Assembly (NCBI RefSeq): GCF_004792685.1
Contig: NZ_SRXT01000002.1
Span: forward strand, 558,001-622,000
DNA length: 64,000 nt
Source of the DNA: Sphingomonas gei
GTDB lineage: Bacteria > Pseudomonadota > Alphaproteobacteria > Sphingomonadales > Sphingomonadaceae
Reading direction: 5' to 3'
In this document: positions 1 through 7,857 of the stretch, one piece after another
Layout of the letters: each line of letters starts with the position of its first letter
How positions within the stretch are numbered: the first letter of the stretch is position 1
The notes under the pieces: generated by a model
Told to the model about the DNA's origin: nothing
Seen by the model: the letters and a program-made list of their open reading frames with translations, nothing else
Databases searched by the model: none
Position numbers and translations under genes: made by a program

Positions 1-189
1 CCACCCGTGCTGCTGGTGCACGGCGATGCCGACACCGTCGTGCCGCTCAGCGCGTATCGCCACGCGCATGCCGAACTGGAGCGGCTGGAGTTTCCGCTCG
101 AAGGCCATGTGAGTCCGGGGCTAGGCCATGGCGTAGATCCGGCGGGCATCGAGCTGGGCGCGAAGTTCGTGTCTCGGGTATTGGGCTAA
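1..189 (+). CDS. alpha/beta hydrolase, C-terminal end (partial)
   Basis: The last 62 residues of a serine hydrolase of the carboxylesterase/phospholipase or dienelactone hydrolase type enter from the left edge. The fragment opens with a strand followed by the acidic-residue motif LLVHGDADTVVP (catalytic Asp region) and contains the terminal histidine motif GLGHGVDPAG. The N-terminal half with the nucleophile elbow lies outside the window. Substrate cannot be inferred. Confidence 0.8.
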   Translation, partial: PPVLLVHGDADTVVPLSAYRHAHAELERLEFPLEGHVSPGLGHGVDPAGIELGAKFVSRVLG

Positions 190-483
190 CCGGTGCTCGT
201 GCTTTCGCAATGTAGGATTTCGTTTGCTGGAATGGACGCGCTGCCCCGTGGCGGCCGCTCTTTGATAATAGGAATGCCGACCGGAACCCAAGGCGCGTAA
301 GGCCGGACCTGCGTGAAGTGCGGCATGGCCAGTCTGTCGCTGGCCATGCTCGATAGTGTGAGCCCGGTGTGACCTTTGGTCCGTGAGAGGCACGCGCGAT
401 CGCCTCACCTTGATCGCGGCTCTGCTTTCGCAAAAGGAAGATGAGCTGAGGACTCGAACGAACGCTTTCGTGTCGGCATTACG
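190..483. other. intergenic, no gene seen; one strong hairpin
   Basis: No credible coding frame is visible between the hydrolase and the iron operon. The only structure seen is a 10-bp perfect stem, GCATGGCCAG paired with CTGGCCATGC around a 7-base loop, at 323-349. It has no T tract, so it is not a typical intrinsic terminator, but it could protect or end the upstream transcript. Confidence 0.5.
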
Positions 484-510
484 TTGCAATTGCGAATCGT
501 TCGCGTTATC
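484..510 (+). promoter_or_regulatory. Fur-like iron box upstream of the PepSY operon
   Basis: About 40 bases before the PepSY start lies the near-palindrome TGCGAA-TCG-TTCGCG, flanked by TTGCAAT and TTATC. This matches the TGCGAA/TTCGCA half-site style of alphaproteobacterial Fur sites. Assignment to Fur is by eye; the second iron operon (5010-7511) has a comparable site. Confidence 0.5.
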
Positions 511-546
511 CGCGGCGCTCCTGATTGTTAGAGTCCGCTCATCTCC

Positions 547-1191
547 ATGCATGGTACCACAGCAGCGCCGGCCAAGGTGAAGCGCAGCCGGAAGAGCTTC
601 TGGCTGAAGCAGCTCCATATGTGGCACTGGATGAGCTCGGCGATGAGCCTGATCGGGCTGCTGCTGTTCGCGATCACGGGCTTCACCCTCAACCACGCCG
701 CCGATATCGAGGCTAGTCCCAAGTCGGTCGAGCGCGCGGCGCAGCTGCCGCCGACGCTGCTTGCGCAGGTCAAGCCCGACGACGCGCCCGACAGCAAGAA
801 GCCGCTCCCCGCGGACGTTGCTAAATTCGTCGGCGACAAGCTGCAGATGCCGACCGCGGGCGATGCCGAATGGTCGGCCGACACGCTCTATCTCGCGCAG
901 CCGCGGCCCGGCGGTGACGGCTGGATCTCGATCGACCGCGAGACTGGTGAAGTGACCAGCGAAGTCAGCTCGCGCGGCTGGATTGCCTATCTCAACGACC
1001 TTCACAAGGGCCGCAACGCCGGCACCGTGTGGAAATGGTTCATCGATTTCTTCGTGCTGGCTTGCGTGATCTTCTCGCTGACCGGTCTGGTGCTGCTGTG
1101 GCTGCATTCCAAGCACCGGAAGAGCACTTGGCCGCTCGTCGCGCTGGGGCTGATCGTGCCCGCCGCGCTCGCCATCTTCTTCATCCACTAA
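547..1191 (+). CDS. PepSY-family inner membrane protein
   Basis: A 214-residue protein with one membrane helix at about residues 29-48, a periplasmic PepSY-like region (about 55-145) and a second helix at about 164-187, then a short third hydrophobic stretch. Histidines sit at both ends of the two main helices: H24/H27 and H187/H190 on the cytoplasmic side, H50 and H153 on the periplasmic side. That spacing suits bis-histidine heme pairs such as those of PepSY siderophore reductases, which is inference here. It heads a four-gene operon with DUF2271, DUF4198 and ApbE, preceded by a Fur-like box, so a role in moving electrons across the membrane for iron reduction is likely. Confidence 0.85.
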   Translation: MHGTTAAPAKVKRSRKSFWLKQLHMWHWMSSAMSLIGLLLFAITGFTLNHAADIEASPKSVERAAQLPPTLLAQVKPDDAPDSKKPLPADVAKFVGDKLQMPTAGDAEWSADTLYLAQPRPGGDGWISIDRETGEVTSEVSSRGWIAYLNDLHKGRNAGTVWKWFIDFFVLACVIFSLTGLVLLWLHSKHRKSTWPLVALGLIVPAALAIFFIH

Positions 1192-1201
1192 GGGATTCGC
1201 C

Positions 1202-1726
1202 ATGCAGATCCGCCTGACCGGTCTTAGCTTCACTGCCCTGGGGGCCGGCGCGCTCGTCGCTGGCCCGGCGGCGGGCCAGACGCTCGACTTGACGGTCACC
1301 ATCCCGAAGCTGAACGTCGCCGAATATCACCGGCCCTATGTCGCGATGTGGCTCGAGAAAGAGGGCGTGGCGCCGCGCACGATCCAGGTGTGGTACGATG
1401 TCGACAAGCGTGGCGGCGAGGGCACAAAATGGCTGCGCGACATCCGCCAATGGTGGCGCGCCGCGGGCCGCGGCATGACCTTTCCGGCTGACGGCGTCAG
1501 CGGCGCGACGCGCGCGCCGGGGCCCCAGAAGGTCCGTCTGATAGGCGGGCGCGGCGGCATGCCGGCGCTCAGCCTGGGCAATTACACCCTTGTGGTCGAG
1601 GCGGCACGGGAAGTCGGTGGACGCGAGCTCGTCCGCCTGCCGTTCGCCTGGAACGGAAATTCGGCGGCCGCCGCGGGCAAGGGCTCGACCGAGCTCGGCG
1701 CCGTGTCGCTCACGCTCAAGCGTTAA
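1202..1726 (+). CDS. DUF2271 periplasmic protein, predicted FMN carrier
   Basis: A 174-residue secreted protein with a signal peptide (cleavage near residue 25, GPAAGQ) and a DUF2271 domain over the remainder. Residues 97-103 read DGVSGAT, which fits the DxxSGAT motif where ApbE attaches FMN to threonine in RnfG/NqrC-type proteins; Thr103 would be the attachment site. An ApbE gene lies two genes downstream in the same operon. It starts 10 bases after the PepSY stop. The most economical reading is a periplasmic flavoprotein reduced by the PepSY protein. Flavinylation is predicted, not shown. Confidence 0.85.
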   Translation: MQIRLTGLSFTALGAGALVAGPAAGQTLDLTVTIPKLNVAEYHRPYVAMWLEKEGVAPRTIQVWYDVDKRGGEGTKWLRDIRQWWRAAGRGMTFPADGVSGATRAPGPQKVRLIGGRGGMPALSLGNYTLVVEAAREVGGRELVRLPFAWNGNSAAAAGKGSTELGAVSLTLKR

Positions 1727-1739
1727 CGGGGAAAGCATC

Positions 1740-2612
1740 ATGAACATTCGCACGACACTCATCGCAGCCAGCGCGGTAGTCGCGCTCGCCGCGCCCGCGG
1801 CGCTCGCCCACCGCATGTGGATGATCGCCTCGTCCACCACCGTCTCGGGCGCCGACAATTGGGTGACCGTCGACGCCGCAGTGTCGAACGACCTGTTCTT
1901 CTTCGATCACCAGCCGATCCGCGTCGTGCCGACTGTGACCCAGCCCGACGGCACCGAAGGCACGGTCGAGAACCATTCGATCGGCAAGTTCCGCGCGACC
2001 TTCGACGTGCATCTGACTCAGCAGGGCACCTACAAGATCGGTGCGCTCAGCCAGAATGTGTTCGGCAGCTACAAGCTAAACGGCGAGAGCAAGATGATCC
2101 CGCGCGGTACTACGGTGGACAAGCTTGCCAGCGTGATCCCCGCGGGCGCGACCGACGTGCAGACCTCCGAAAGCGTCAGCCGCAACGAGATCTTCGTGAC
2201 GCAGGGCGCGCCGACCAATACGGTGTTCAAGACCAGCGGCAAGGGTATCGAGCTGGTGCCGGTGACGCACCCGAACGACCTCGTGGTCGGCGAGGCCGCC
2301 ACCTTCCAGTTCCTGCTCGACGGCAAGCCCGCGCCGAATCTGTTCGTCACGGTGATCCCGGGCGGCATCCGCTACCGCGACAATCTCAAGCAGCAGGACC
2401 TCAAGACCGGCGCCGATGGCAAGGTCTCGATCAACTGGCCCGATCCCGGTCTTTACTGGGTCAACGTCACGCCGAACCGTCCGCGCGAGGAAGGGCCCGG
2501 ACCGGGCGCAGGTGCCCCCGGCGCCGGCGGTCCGCAGGGCGCAGGCCGTCCGTCCGGCCCGCCGCAGCGCCGGGTGAGCTACGTCACGACGGTCGAGGTG
2601 CTCGCTCCCTGA
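1740..2612 (+). CDS. DUF4198 periplasmic protein
   Basis: A 290-residue secreted protein starting at an ATG 14 bases after the DUF2271 stop, behind the ribosome-binding stretch ACGGGGAAAG. The signal peptide ends ALA at residues 21-23, so the mature chain would begin with His24 in HRMWM. DUF4198 proteins are related to periplasmic nickel/cobalt uptake components and often keep an early His-x-x-Trp-like motif. The body is beta-rich; the last 45 residues hold a Gly/Pro-rich stretch before a final strand. Metal binding is inferred. The operon context points to iron. Confidence 0.8.
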   Translation: MNIRTTLIAASAVVALAAPAALAHRMWMIASSTTVSGADNWVTVDAAVSNDLFFFDHQPIRVVPTVTQPDGTEGTVENHSIGKFRATFDVHLTQQGTYKIGALSQNVFGSYKLNGESKMIPRGTTVDKLASVIPAGATDVQTSESVSRNEIFVTQGAPTNTVFKTSGKGIELVPVTHPNDLVVGEAATFQFLLDGKPAPNLFVTVIPGGIRYRDNLKQQDLKTGADGKVSINWPDPGLYWVNVTPNRPREEGPGPGAGAPGAGGPQGAGRPSGPPQRRVSYVTTVEVLAP

Positions 2613-2707
2613 CCGAAGCCAGGATCGCGATTCCGGCGGGGCTCTCGCCGGCGGCGTTTCATCGTCGCCGTGCGGGGGCCCCGCTCGTCCGTCTGGACGG
2701 CGCGACG

Positions 2708-3601
2708 ATGGGGACGCACTGGTCGGTCCGCGCCGTCGACCCGCCCGGTGAGCTTCAGCTTCGCGCCGAGATCGAGGGCGTTCTCGCCCGCGTCGTCGGT
2801 GAGATGAGCCACTGGGAGCCCGGCTCGGACCTGAGCCGTTTCAACCGGGCCGAACCGGGCCGGTGGCAGCCGCTGTCGCGTGGGTTCGTGGACGTCCTCG
2901 CGGCCGGGCTCCGAGTTGCCAAAGCGAGCGACGCTGCGTTCGATCCGGCGATGGGGGCACTGTCCGATCTGTGGGGTTTCGGGCCGGGTGGGGCGAAGCC
3001 AATGCCTGACGCCGCCGCGGTTGCCGAGGGGCTTGGTCGATCGGGCCATCGCCATATCGAACAGGACGGCGCACGTGCCCGCCGCACCACACCCGCCGCG
3101 CTCGATTTCTCCGGCATCGCCAAGGGCTATGCCGTCGATGCCGTCGCCGAACGCCTGCGCGGGCTCGGCCTCGCCGATTTCCTCGTCGAAGTCGGAGGCG
3201 AATTGCGCGGCGAAGGTGTCAAGCCCGATGGGCAGCCCTGGTGGGTCGATGTCGAGCAGGTGCCCGGCGCCGCGGTGGCGCCGATCCGCGTGGCGCTGCA
3301 CGGGCTGTCGATCGCGACCTCAGGCGACTATCGCCGATACTTCGAAGCGAATGGGCGGCGCTTCGCCCATACGCTCGATCCGCGAACGGGAATGCCGCTA
3401 GACAACAATGTGGCGTCGGTGACGGTGCTGCACGCGGTATGCATGTTGGCGGATGCCTGGGCAACGGGCCTGACGGTGCTGGGGCCGGAGGCGGGGCTTG
3501 GCGTGGCCGGGCGTGAGGGGCTAGCGATGCAGATGGTGGTGCGCGAAGGGGAGAGGACCCGTGAGGTGCTGTCGCCGGCGCTCATGGCGATGCTGACCTG
3601 A
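2708..3601 (+). CDS. apbE: FAD:protein FMN transferase (ApbE)
   Basis: The enzyme transfers FMN from FAD to Thr/Ser of secreted flavoproteins, here presumably the DUF2271 protein. Family landmarks are MGTHWSV at the domain start, LSRFN, DPAMGALSDLWGFG, the LDFSGIAKGYAVD segment, VEVGGELRGEG, and the metal-site region TSGDYRRYFE followed by HTLDPRTGMPL. The start is uncertain. The first ATG (used here) cuts the first beta strand; homology (LVRLDGATMGT) seems to continue upstream in frame to about 2609, where only a CTG overlapping the DUF4198 stop is available. No clear signal peptide is seen. Confidence 0.88.
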   Translation: MGTHWSVRAVDPPGELQLRAEIEGVLARVVGEMSHWEPGSDLSRFNRAEPGRWQPLSRGFVDVLAAGLRVAKASDAAFDPAMGALSDLWGFGPGGAKPMPDAAAVAEGLGRSGHRHIEQDGARARRTTPAALDFSGIAKGYAVDAVAERLRGLGLADFLVEVGGELRGEGVKPDGQPWWVDVEQVPGAAVAPIRVALHGLSIATSGDYRRYFEANGRRFAHTLDPRTGMPLDNNVASVTVLHAVCMLADAWATGLTVLGPEAGLGVAGREGLAMQMVVREGERTREVLSPALMAMLT

Positions 3602-3626
3602 TCGACGAAACCGAGTCCGTTCGCGG

Positions 3627-4310
3627 CTAAGCGTCCGCCCAAGTCCGCAGCAGGTTGTGATACACCCCCGTCAGCTCGATCACCGAGCGATCCGCTCCGC
3701 CGAGCTGCCCCGTCAGCCGCTGGACCGCCTGATCGAGGTCGAACAGAATGCGACGGTTGCCATCGTCGCGGATCATCGATTGGAGCCAGAAGAAGGAAGC
3801 GATGCGTACGCCGCGCGACACCGGGGTGACATGATGCAGGCTCGACGAGGGATAGAGCACCGCATCCCCCGCGGGCAGCTTGACCCGCTGGACGCCGAAA
3901 TGATCCTCGACCACCAGTTCGCCGCCGTCATAGGCGGCGGGGTCCTCGAGGAAGATCGTGATCGAGAGGTCGCTACGGATGCGGAATTCGGTGCCGCGCT
4001 GGATGCGGATGGCATTGTCGACATGCGTGCCGAAGGTGTGGCCTACGCCGTAGCGGTTGAACAGGGGCGGGAAGACCTTGAGCGGCAGCGCCGCGGCGAA
4101 GAACAAAGGCGAGCGGCCGAGCGCTTCGAGGACGATTGCGCCGGCCTCACGGGCGGCGGGGCTGCTCTCGGGCAGCTGCTCATTCTGCTTGGCGAGCGCC
4201 GACTGCTGCCCCGACGTTACATTGCCGTCGACCCATTCGGCACCGTCGATGATGCCGCGCAACCGCACCAGATCGTCGGCCGAAAGCAGGTCGGGAATCG
4301 CGATCATCAT
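3627..4310 (-). CDS. piuC: Fe(II)/2-oxoglutarate dioxygenase, PiuC/YbiX type
   Basis: A 227-residue PKHD-type hydroxylase. The iron facial triad is visible as H96-x-D98 (THVDN) and H159 (SLHHVTPV), with Arg169 (GVRIASF) as the 2-oxoglutarate anchor. Members are typically encoded beside TonB-dependent siderophore receptors and induced by iron starvation; substrate is unknown. The start codon overlaps the stop of the upstream Sel1 gene (ATGA), so it is translationally coupled and forms the end of a receptor, Sel1, piuC operon. Two adjacent ATGs (4310 and 4307) are possible starts. Confidence 0.9.
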   Translation of the reverse strand: MMIAIPDLLSADDLVRLRGIIDGAEWVDGNVTSGQQSALAKQNEQLPESSPAAREAGAIVLEALGRSPLFFAAALPLKVFPPLFNRYGVGHTFGTHVDNAIRIQRGTEFRIRSDLSITIFLEDPAAYDGGELVVEDHFGVQRVKLPAGDAVLYPSSSLHHVTPVSRGVRIASFFWLQSMIRDDGNRRILFDLDQAVQRLTGQLGGADRSVIELTGVYHNLLRTWADA

Positions 4311-5005
4311 GGCAGCGCGCGCTCGAGTTCGGGCCAGTGCGAGTTACGAAGCCACAACCGCGCCTTGGCGGCAAAGGCAGGGGTCGCTGTCTTGCCACAC
4401 CGCGCCAGCCAGTCCCGCGCCGCTTCGATCTCGCCGCGCTCGGCGAGCATGCGGGCATGGTTGAACTGGCCGCGGAAATCGCCGCCCTCCGCGGCGCGCG
4501 CGTAGCAATCGGCGGCCTTGGCTATGTTGCGCGGGACCACCCAGCCGTCCTCGTGGAAGCTGCCGATATAATTGACCGCCTTGGCGTTGCCCGTTGCGGC
4601 CGCCTTTTCGAACCAGCTCAGCGCCGCCGCCTTGTCCTCGGCAACCCCGTCGCCGAGCGCTAACGCGGTCGCGTAATTGTACATGCCCCAATCGAGCCCG
4701 CGGGTCGCGGCGATGCGGAAGCATTCGGCGGCGCGCGGCTTGTTGACCGCAACGCCCCAGCCGAGATCGTAGCAGCGTCCGACCATGTTGAGCGCCATCA
4801 GATGCCCCTGTGCCGCCGCCTTGTTGAACCAGGTGAAGCCGGTGGGTGCGTCGCCCGCATCGAGCAGCATCTGGCCATAGACTGCCTGCGCCTCGGCCAC
4901 GCCCACTTCAGCGCCTTCGCGAATTAACGCCGCCCGCTCCTCCGGCGAACCGGAAAGGCGAGCGACGATCTCCTGGGGGGAGATATGGTCGAGCGTGTCG
5001 CTCAA
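4307..5005 (-). CDS. Sel1-repeat (SLR) protein
   Basis: About 232 residues of alpha-helical Sel1-like repeats, seen as repeated A-x-x-W/C-F-x-x-A-A-x-x-G blocks ([69 protein letters not shown]). I chose a TTG start just after the receptor stop; an upstream ATG at 5065 would overlap the receptor gene by 56 bases. No signal peptide, so cytoplasmic. It sits between the receptor and piuC, overlapping piuC by 4 bases. A Sel1 region is fused to a related dioxygenase at 58432-59412, suggesting a physical partner role. Confidence 0.82.
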   Translation of the reverse strand: MSDTLDHISPQEIVARLSGSPEERAALIREGAEVGVAEAQAVYGQMLLDAGDAPTGFTWFNKAAAQGHLMALNMVGRCYDLGWGVAVNKPRAAECFRIAATRGLDWGMYNYATALALGDGVAEDKAAALSWFEKAAATGNAKAVNYIGSFHEDGWVVPRNIAKAADCYARAAEGGDFRGQFNHARMLAERGEIEAARDWLARCGKTATPAFAAKARLWLRNSHWPELERALP

Positions 5006-5009
5006 GGGG

Positions 5010-7511
5010 TCAGAACTTGAGCCCGATCGTCGCGAAGGCCGAGCGGCCCGGCGCGATCGCGGCATAATGCGAGGTATAGGCCTGAGTGAAATAGGTCTTG
5101 TCGGTGAGGTTGTTCACATTGACGCTCAGATCCACCTGGTCACTGATCTTGTAGCCCAGCCGTGCGTCGAAGCGCCAATATTCGGGGATCGTGCGCAGGA
5201 TGACCTTGGTCGCCGGATTGACCGTGACGACGCCGGCCGCGGTCTGGGTCGCGCTGCGATTGTCCTGGTAGCCGCCGAACACGCGGCTTGTATAGAATGC
5301 GCCGCCGCCCACGCTGAGACGGCTCGTCGGCTTGAGGTCGGCCCACAGCGTGAAGCTGTCCTTTGCCGTCTGCGTCGCCTGGCGGCCGGTATTGACCGAG
5401 GGGACCAGCACCGGCCTGGCCGGCTGGATGGTCACGGTACCGGCCATGATCGCGGGGGCAGTGAGCGCAGTGAAGCCGCCATCGACGATTTTAGGGTCGA
5501 GATGGGTGTAGCCGCCGAACACGGTGAGCCATTTGGTCACGTTGCCGTTGAAGTTGAATTCGACGCCGCGGATACGGCGTTTGCCGATGAACTCGATGTT
5601 GTTGTTCGGACCGGTAACGCGGGCATTGTCGGTGTCGGTCTGGAAAGCGGCGAGGGTGAGCGACAGCTGTTCGTCGAACAAGGCCGCCTTGGCGCCGACT
5701 TCGTACGATTTAGTCTTTTCCACCTTCAGCGCATCGAGGATCGCGAGCGCCAGGGCGGTGTTGGTCGTGCCCAGGCCGTTGCCCTCCTGCCCTTCGCCGA
5801 GCACGCTGTTGGGTGGCGTCGCGGCGGTGGCGTAGCTGGCATACAGGCTGGTGCTGGCGGTCGGCTTGAAGACGAGCCCGGCCTGCCAGTTGAACAGCTT
5901 GTTGTCCTTTTCCAGTGTGAAGGTGCCGGTCGCACCGGCGACGAGCGGCGGGGTCACCCGGCTCGTGAAATGGTCGTAGCGCCCGCCGAGATTCAGGATC
6001 AGCGACGGCAGCAGCGTGATCGAGTCGAAGGCATAGGCCGACAGGGTATGCGCATCGTTCTGGGTCTCGGCTGTGCGGGCGCCCTTCACGATCGGCGTCG
6101 CCACGTTGGAGGTGTCGCTAGCGTAATTGACCCAGGGATCGTTGGGGTTCGGATTGAACAGGCTGGTGCAATAATAACGGGCGATGGTCGCCGCGTTGCA
6201 GCGTGGGCTGATGGTGGAGCCATTCGGCGAGACGAAGGTGCCGCGGCGCGACTTCTCCCAGCTGATTTCGGTGCCGATCGCGAAGCTGTGGGTGATCGAT
6301 CCGGTCTGGAACTTGCCGTAAAGGTCGGTCTGGTTGGTCAGCGCCTCGACATAGCCATAGCGCGTGTTGCCGCGCCGCCAGACATAGCCGCCGGTCAGCA
6401 CGTCGCCGCGCGTGCCCGCCGCCCCGGTGGTCGGGTTGGTCGTCGCGGTGCCGAAGACATTGCCCTGGCTGTCGTCGGGCAGCAGGAAGATATAGGCCTG
6501 ATCGTTGCGGCTGTAGCGGGCGCTGTTGCGCAGCGTGATGTTGCCGAAATCATGCTCGAAACGCACCGTCGCCTGGTTAGTGGTGGCATCGCGGAAATCG
6601 CGCGACTTGAGACCGTAAAAGGTGCTGCGATCGACATGGCCGGTCACGCCCGCGATCGTGGTGATGTCGCCGAGCGCAGGCTCCGAATAGATCTCGCCGG
6701 TGCCGGGCGCGTTGGCGAGGGTGTAGAGGAACGGGATGCCGCTGTCGGGCAGTTCGTGGCTCTCGAGGTAATAATAAGCGATGGTCAACCGGGTGTCGGT
6801 GCCGAGGCCCAAGGTGAGCGAAGGCGCAAAGCCCCAACGGCGCGAGTAGATCGCATCGCGCCCGGCGACATCCTGATCGTGCCACATCGCCGCCAACCGT
6901 ACGCCGATGGTGTCGCTGAGCTGCTGGTTCACGTCGAGCGTGGCGCGCTTGTAATCGGCGGTGCCGAAGCTGGCCGATCCCTTGACGAAACTCCCCGCGA
7001 CCGGAAGCTTGGTGACGACATTGATCGAGCCGCCGGCGCTGCCGCGCCCGCCGAGCGTCGAGTCCGAGCCGCGGACGATCTGGACCTGCTCGATCGCGAA
7101 TACCTCGCGGGTCTGCGCAGCGACGTCGCGGACGCCGTCGACGAAGCTGCTGCCCTGGCTGTCGAAGCCGCGGATGAACGGGCGGTCGCCGATGGGATTG
7201 CCGCCCTCGGCCGCGCCGAAGGTGATGCCGGGAACGGTCCGCAGCGCGTCGGCCAGGCTCGCCGATCCGGTCTGCTCGATCACTTCGGCGGGAAGGACGA
7301 CAACCGATCGCGGCGTGTTGACGAGCTTGGCGGTCGCCTTAGGGCCGTCGAGTTCCTGGCGCTGACCGGTGACGGTGACCTGGTTCTGATCCTGTGCGTC
7401 ATTGTCCGCATCAGGCCCGTCGGGGCCCGCATGAGCCGGCGCGCTGGCGATGAAGCCTACACAGGCGAGCGCAAGAAAGGCCGGAGATGCGGCAGGCATG
7501 GAACGCGTCAC
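5010..7511 (-). CDS. TonB-dependent ferric siderophore receptor
   Basis: An 833-residue outer membrane receptor with a signal peptide ending APAHA (about residue 28), a TonB-box-like segment QVTVTGQR, a plug domain (about 50-170: VNTPRSVVVLPAEVIEQTG, PFIRGFDSQGSSFVDGVRD, IVRGSDSTLGGRGSAGG) and a C-terminal barrel ending in phenylalanine (ATIGLKF). The plug style is that of catecholate receptors such as Fiu. A Fur-like box lies about 60 bases upstream. It heads the operon with the Sel1 and piuC genes. The ligand cannot be assigned by eye. Confidence 0.93.
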   Translation of the reverse strand: MTRSMPAASPAFLALACVGFIASAPAHAGPDGPDADNDAQDQNQVTVTGQRQELDGPKATAKLVNTPRSVVVLPAEVIEQTGSASLADALRTVPGITFGAAEGGNPIGDRPFIRGFDSQGSSFVDGVRDVAAQTREVFAIEQVQIVRGSDSTLGGRGSAGGSINVVTKLPVAGSFVKGSASFGTADYKRATLDVNQQLSDTIGVRLAAMWHDQDVAGRDAIYSRRWGFAPSLTLGLGTDTRLTIAYYYLESHELPDSGIPFLYTLANAPGTGEIYSEPALGDITTIAGVTGHVDRSTFYGLKSRDFRDATTNQATVRFEHDFGNITLRNSARYSRNDQAYIFLLPDDSQGNVFGTATTNPTTGAAGTRGDVLTGGYVWRRGNTRYGYVEALTNQTDLYGKFQTGSITHSFAIGTEISWEKSRRGTFVSPNGSTISPRCNAATIARYYCTSLFNPNPNDPWVNYASDTSNVATPIVKGARTAETQNDAHTLSAYAFDSITLLPSLILNLGGRYDHFTSRVTPPLVAGATGTFTLEKDNKLFNWQAGLVFKPTASTSLYASYATAATPPNSVLGEGQEGNGLGTTNTALALAILDALKVEKTKSYEVGAKAALFDEQLSLTLAAFQTDTDNARVTGPNNNIEFIGKRRIRGVEFNFNGNVTKWLTVFGGYTHLDPKIVDGGFTALTAPAIMAGTVTIQPARPVLVPSVNTGRQATQTAKDSFTLWADLKPTSRLSVGGGAFYTSRVFGGYQDNRSATQTAAGVVTVNPATKVILRTIPEYWRFDARLGYKISDQVDLSVNVNNLTDKTYFTQAYTSHYAAIAPGRSAFATIGLKF

Positions 7512-7569
7512 GAAAATCCCCCTGTGGTTCGTTACGCGTTCGCCTATTGCGAGCCGTTCGCAGTGTCAA

Positions 7570-7590
7570 TGATAATGCGACTGGTTCTCA
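7570..7590 (-). promoter_or_regulatory. Fur-like iron box upstream of the siderophore receptor
   Basis: On the minus strand TGAGAACCAGTCGCATTATCA lies about 60 bases before the receptor start. Its TGAGAA and ATTATCA ends resemble Fur half-sites. It overlaps the last codon of the neighbouring ribbon-helix-helix gene, so that gene's 3' end doubles as the receptor promoter. Confidence 0.5.
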
Positions 7591-7857
7591 ACTTTGTCGC
7601 AAGTTCGCGATCGGATCGGGTTCGACCAGCAGCCAAGTGCGCAGTGCACTGGCGAGATTGGGCGGGTCTTCGGCCTGGATGCGGGCGTGGTCGATCGCGG
7701 CGATCAAGGCATTGAGCGGCAGCGCGTAGCGGACGGCTGCAGTTTCCAGCCTTTCCCAAAAGAGCGGCTCGAGGCTGATTGACGTCTGATGCCCGGCGAT
7801 CGTAACCGAACGCTTCACCGGCCCGACGAACCCGCCCGGGGGCGGATCGACCTTCAT
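7588..7857 (-). CDS. ribbon-helix-helix domain protein
   Basis: An 89-residue protein of the RHH_4 type: a short N-terminal tail, then a strand [28 protein letters not shown] and two helices ([25 protein letters not shown]). The family is common in Alphaproteobacteria and presumed DNA binding; targets are unknown. Its ATG overlaps the cobT stop by 4 bases, so it is co-translated with cobT. The 3' end runs into the receptor promoter. Confidence 0.82.
   Translation of the reverse strand: MKVDPPPGGFVGPVKRSVTIAGHQTSISLEPLFWERLETAAVRYALPLNALIAAIDHARIQAEDPPNLASALRTWLLVEPDPIANLRQS

Noticed and set aside
190..546. Small genes in the first intergenic region
   Set aside because: Short frames there lack ribosome-binding sites and resemble neither proteins nor RNAs I know.
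2609..2707. Extending apbE upstream to a CTG at 2609
   Set aside because: The upstream residues fit the family, but CTG starts are rare and no ribosome-binding site is evident, so the first ATG is given and the doubt is noted in the entry.
4995..7715. An open plus-strand frame of about 900 codons opposite the siderophore receptor
   Set aside because: Same reason: antisense shadow of a well-supported receptor gene, with no signals of its own.
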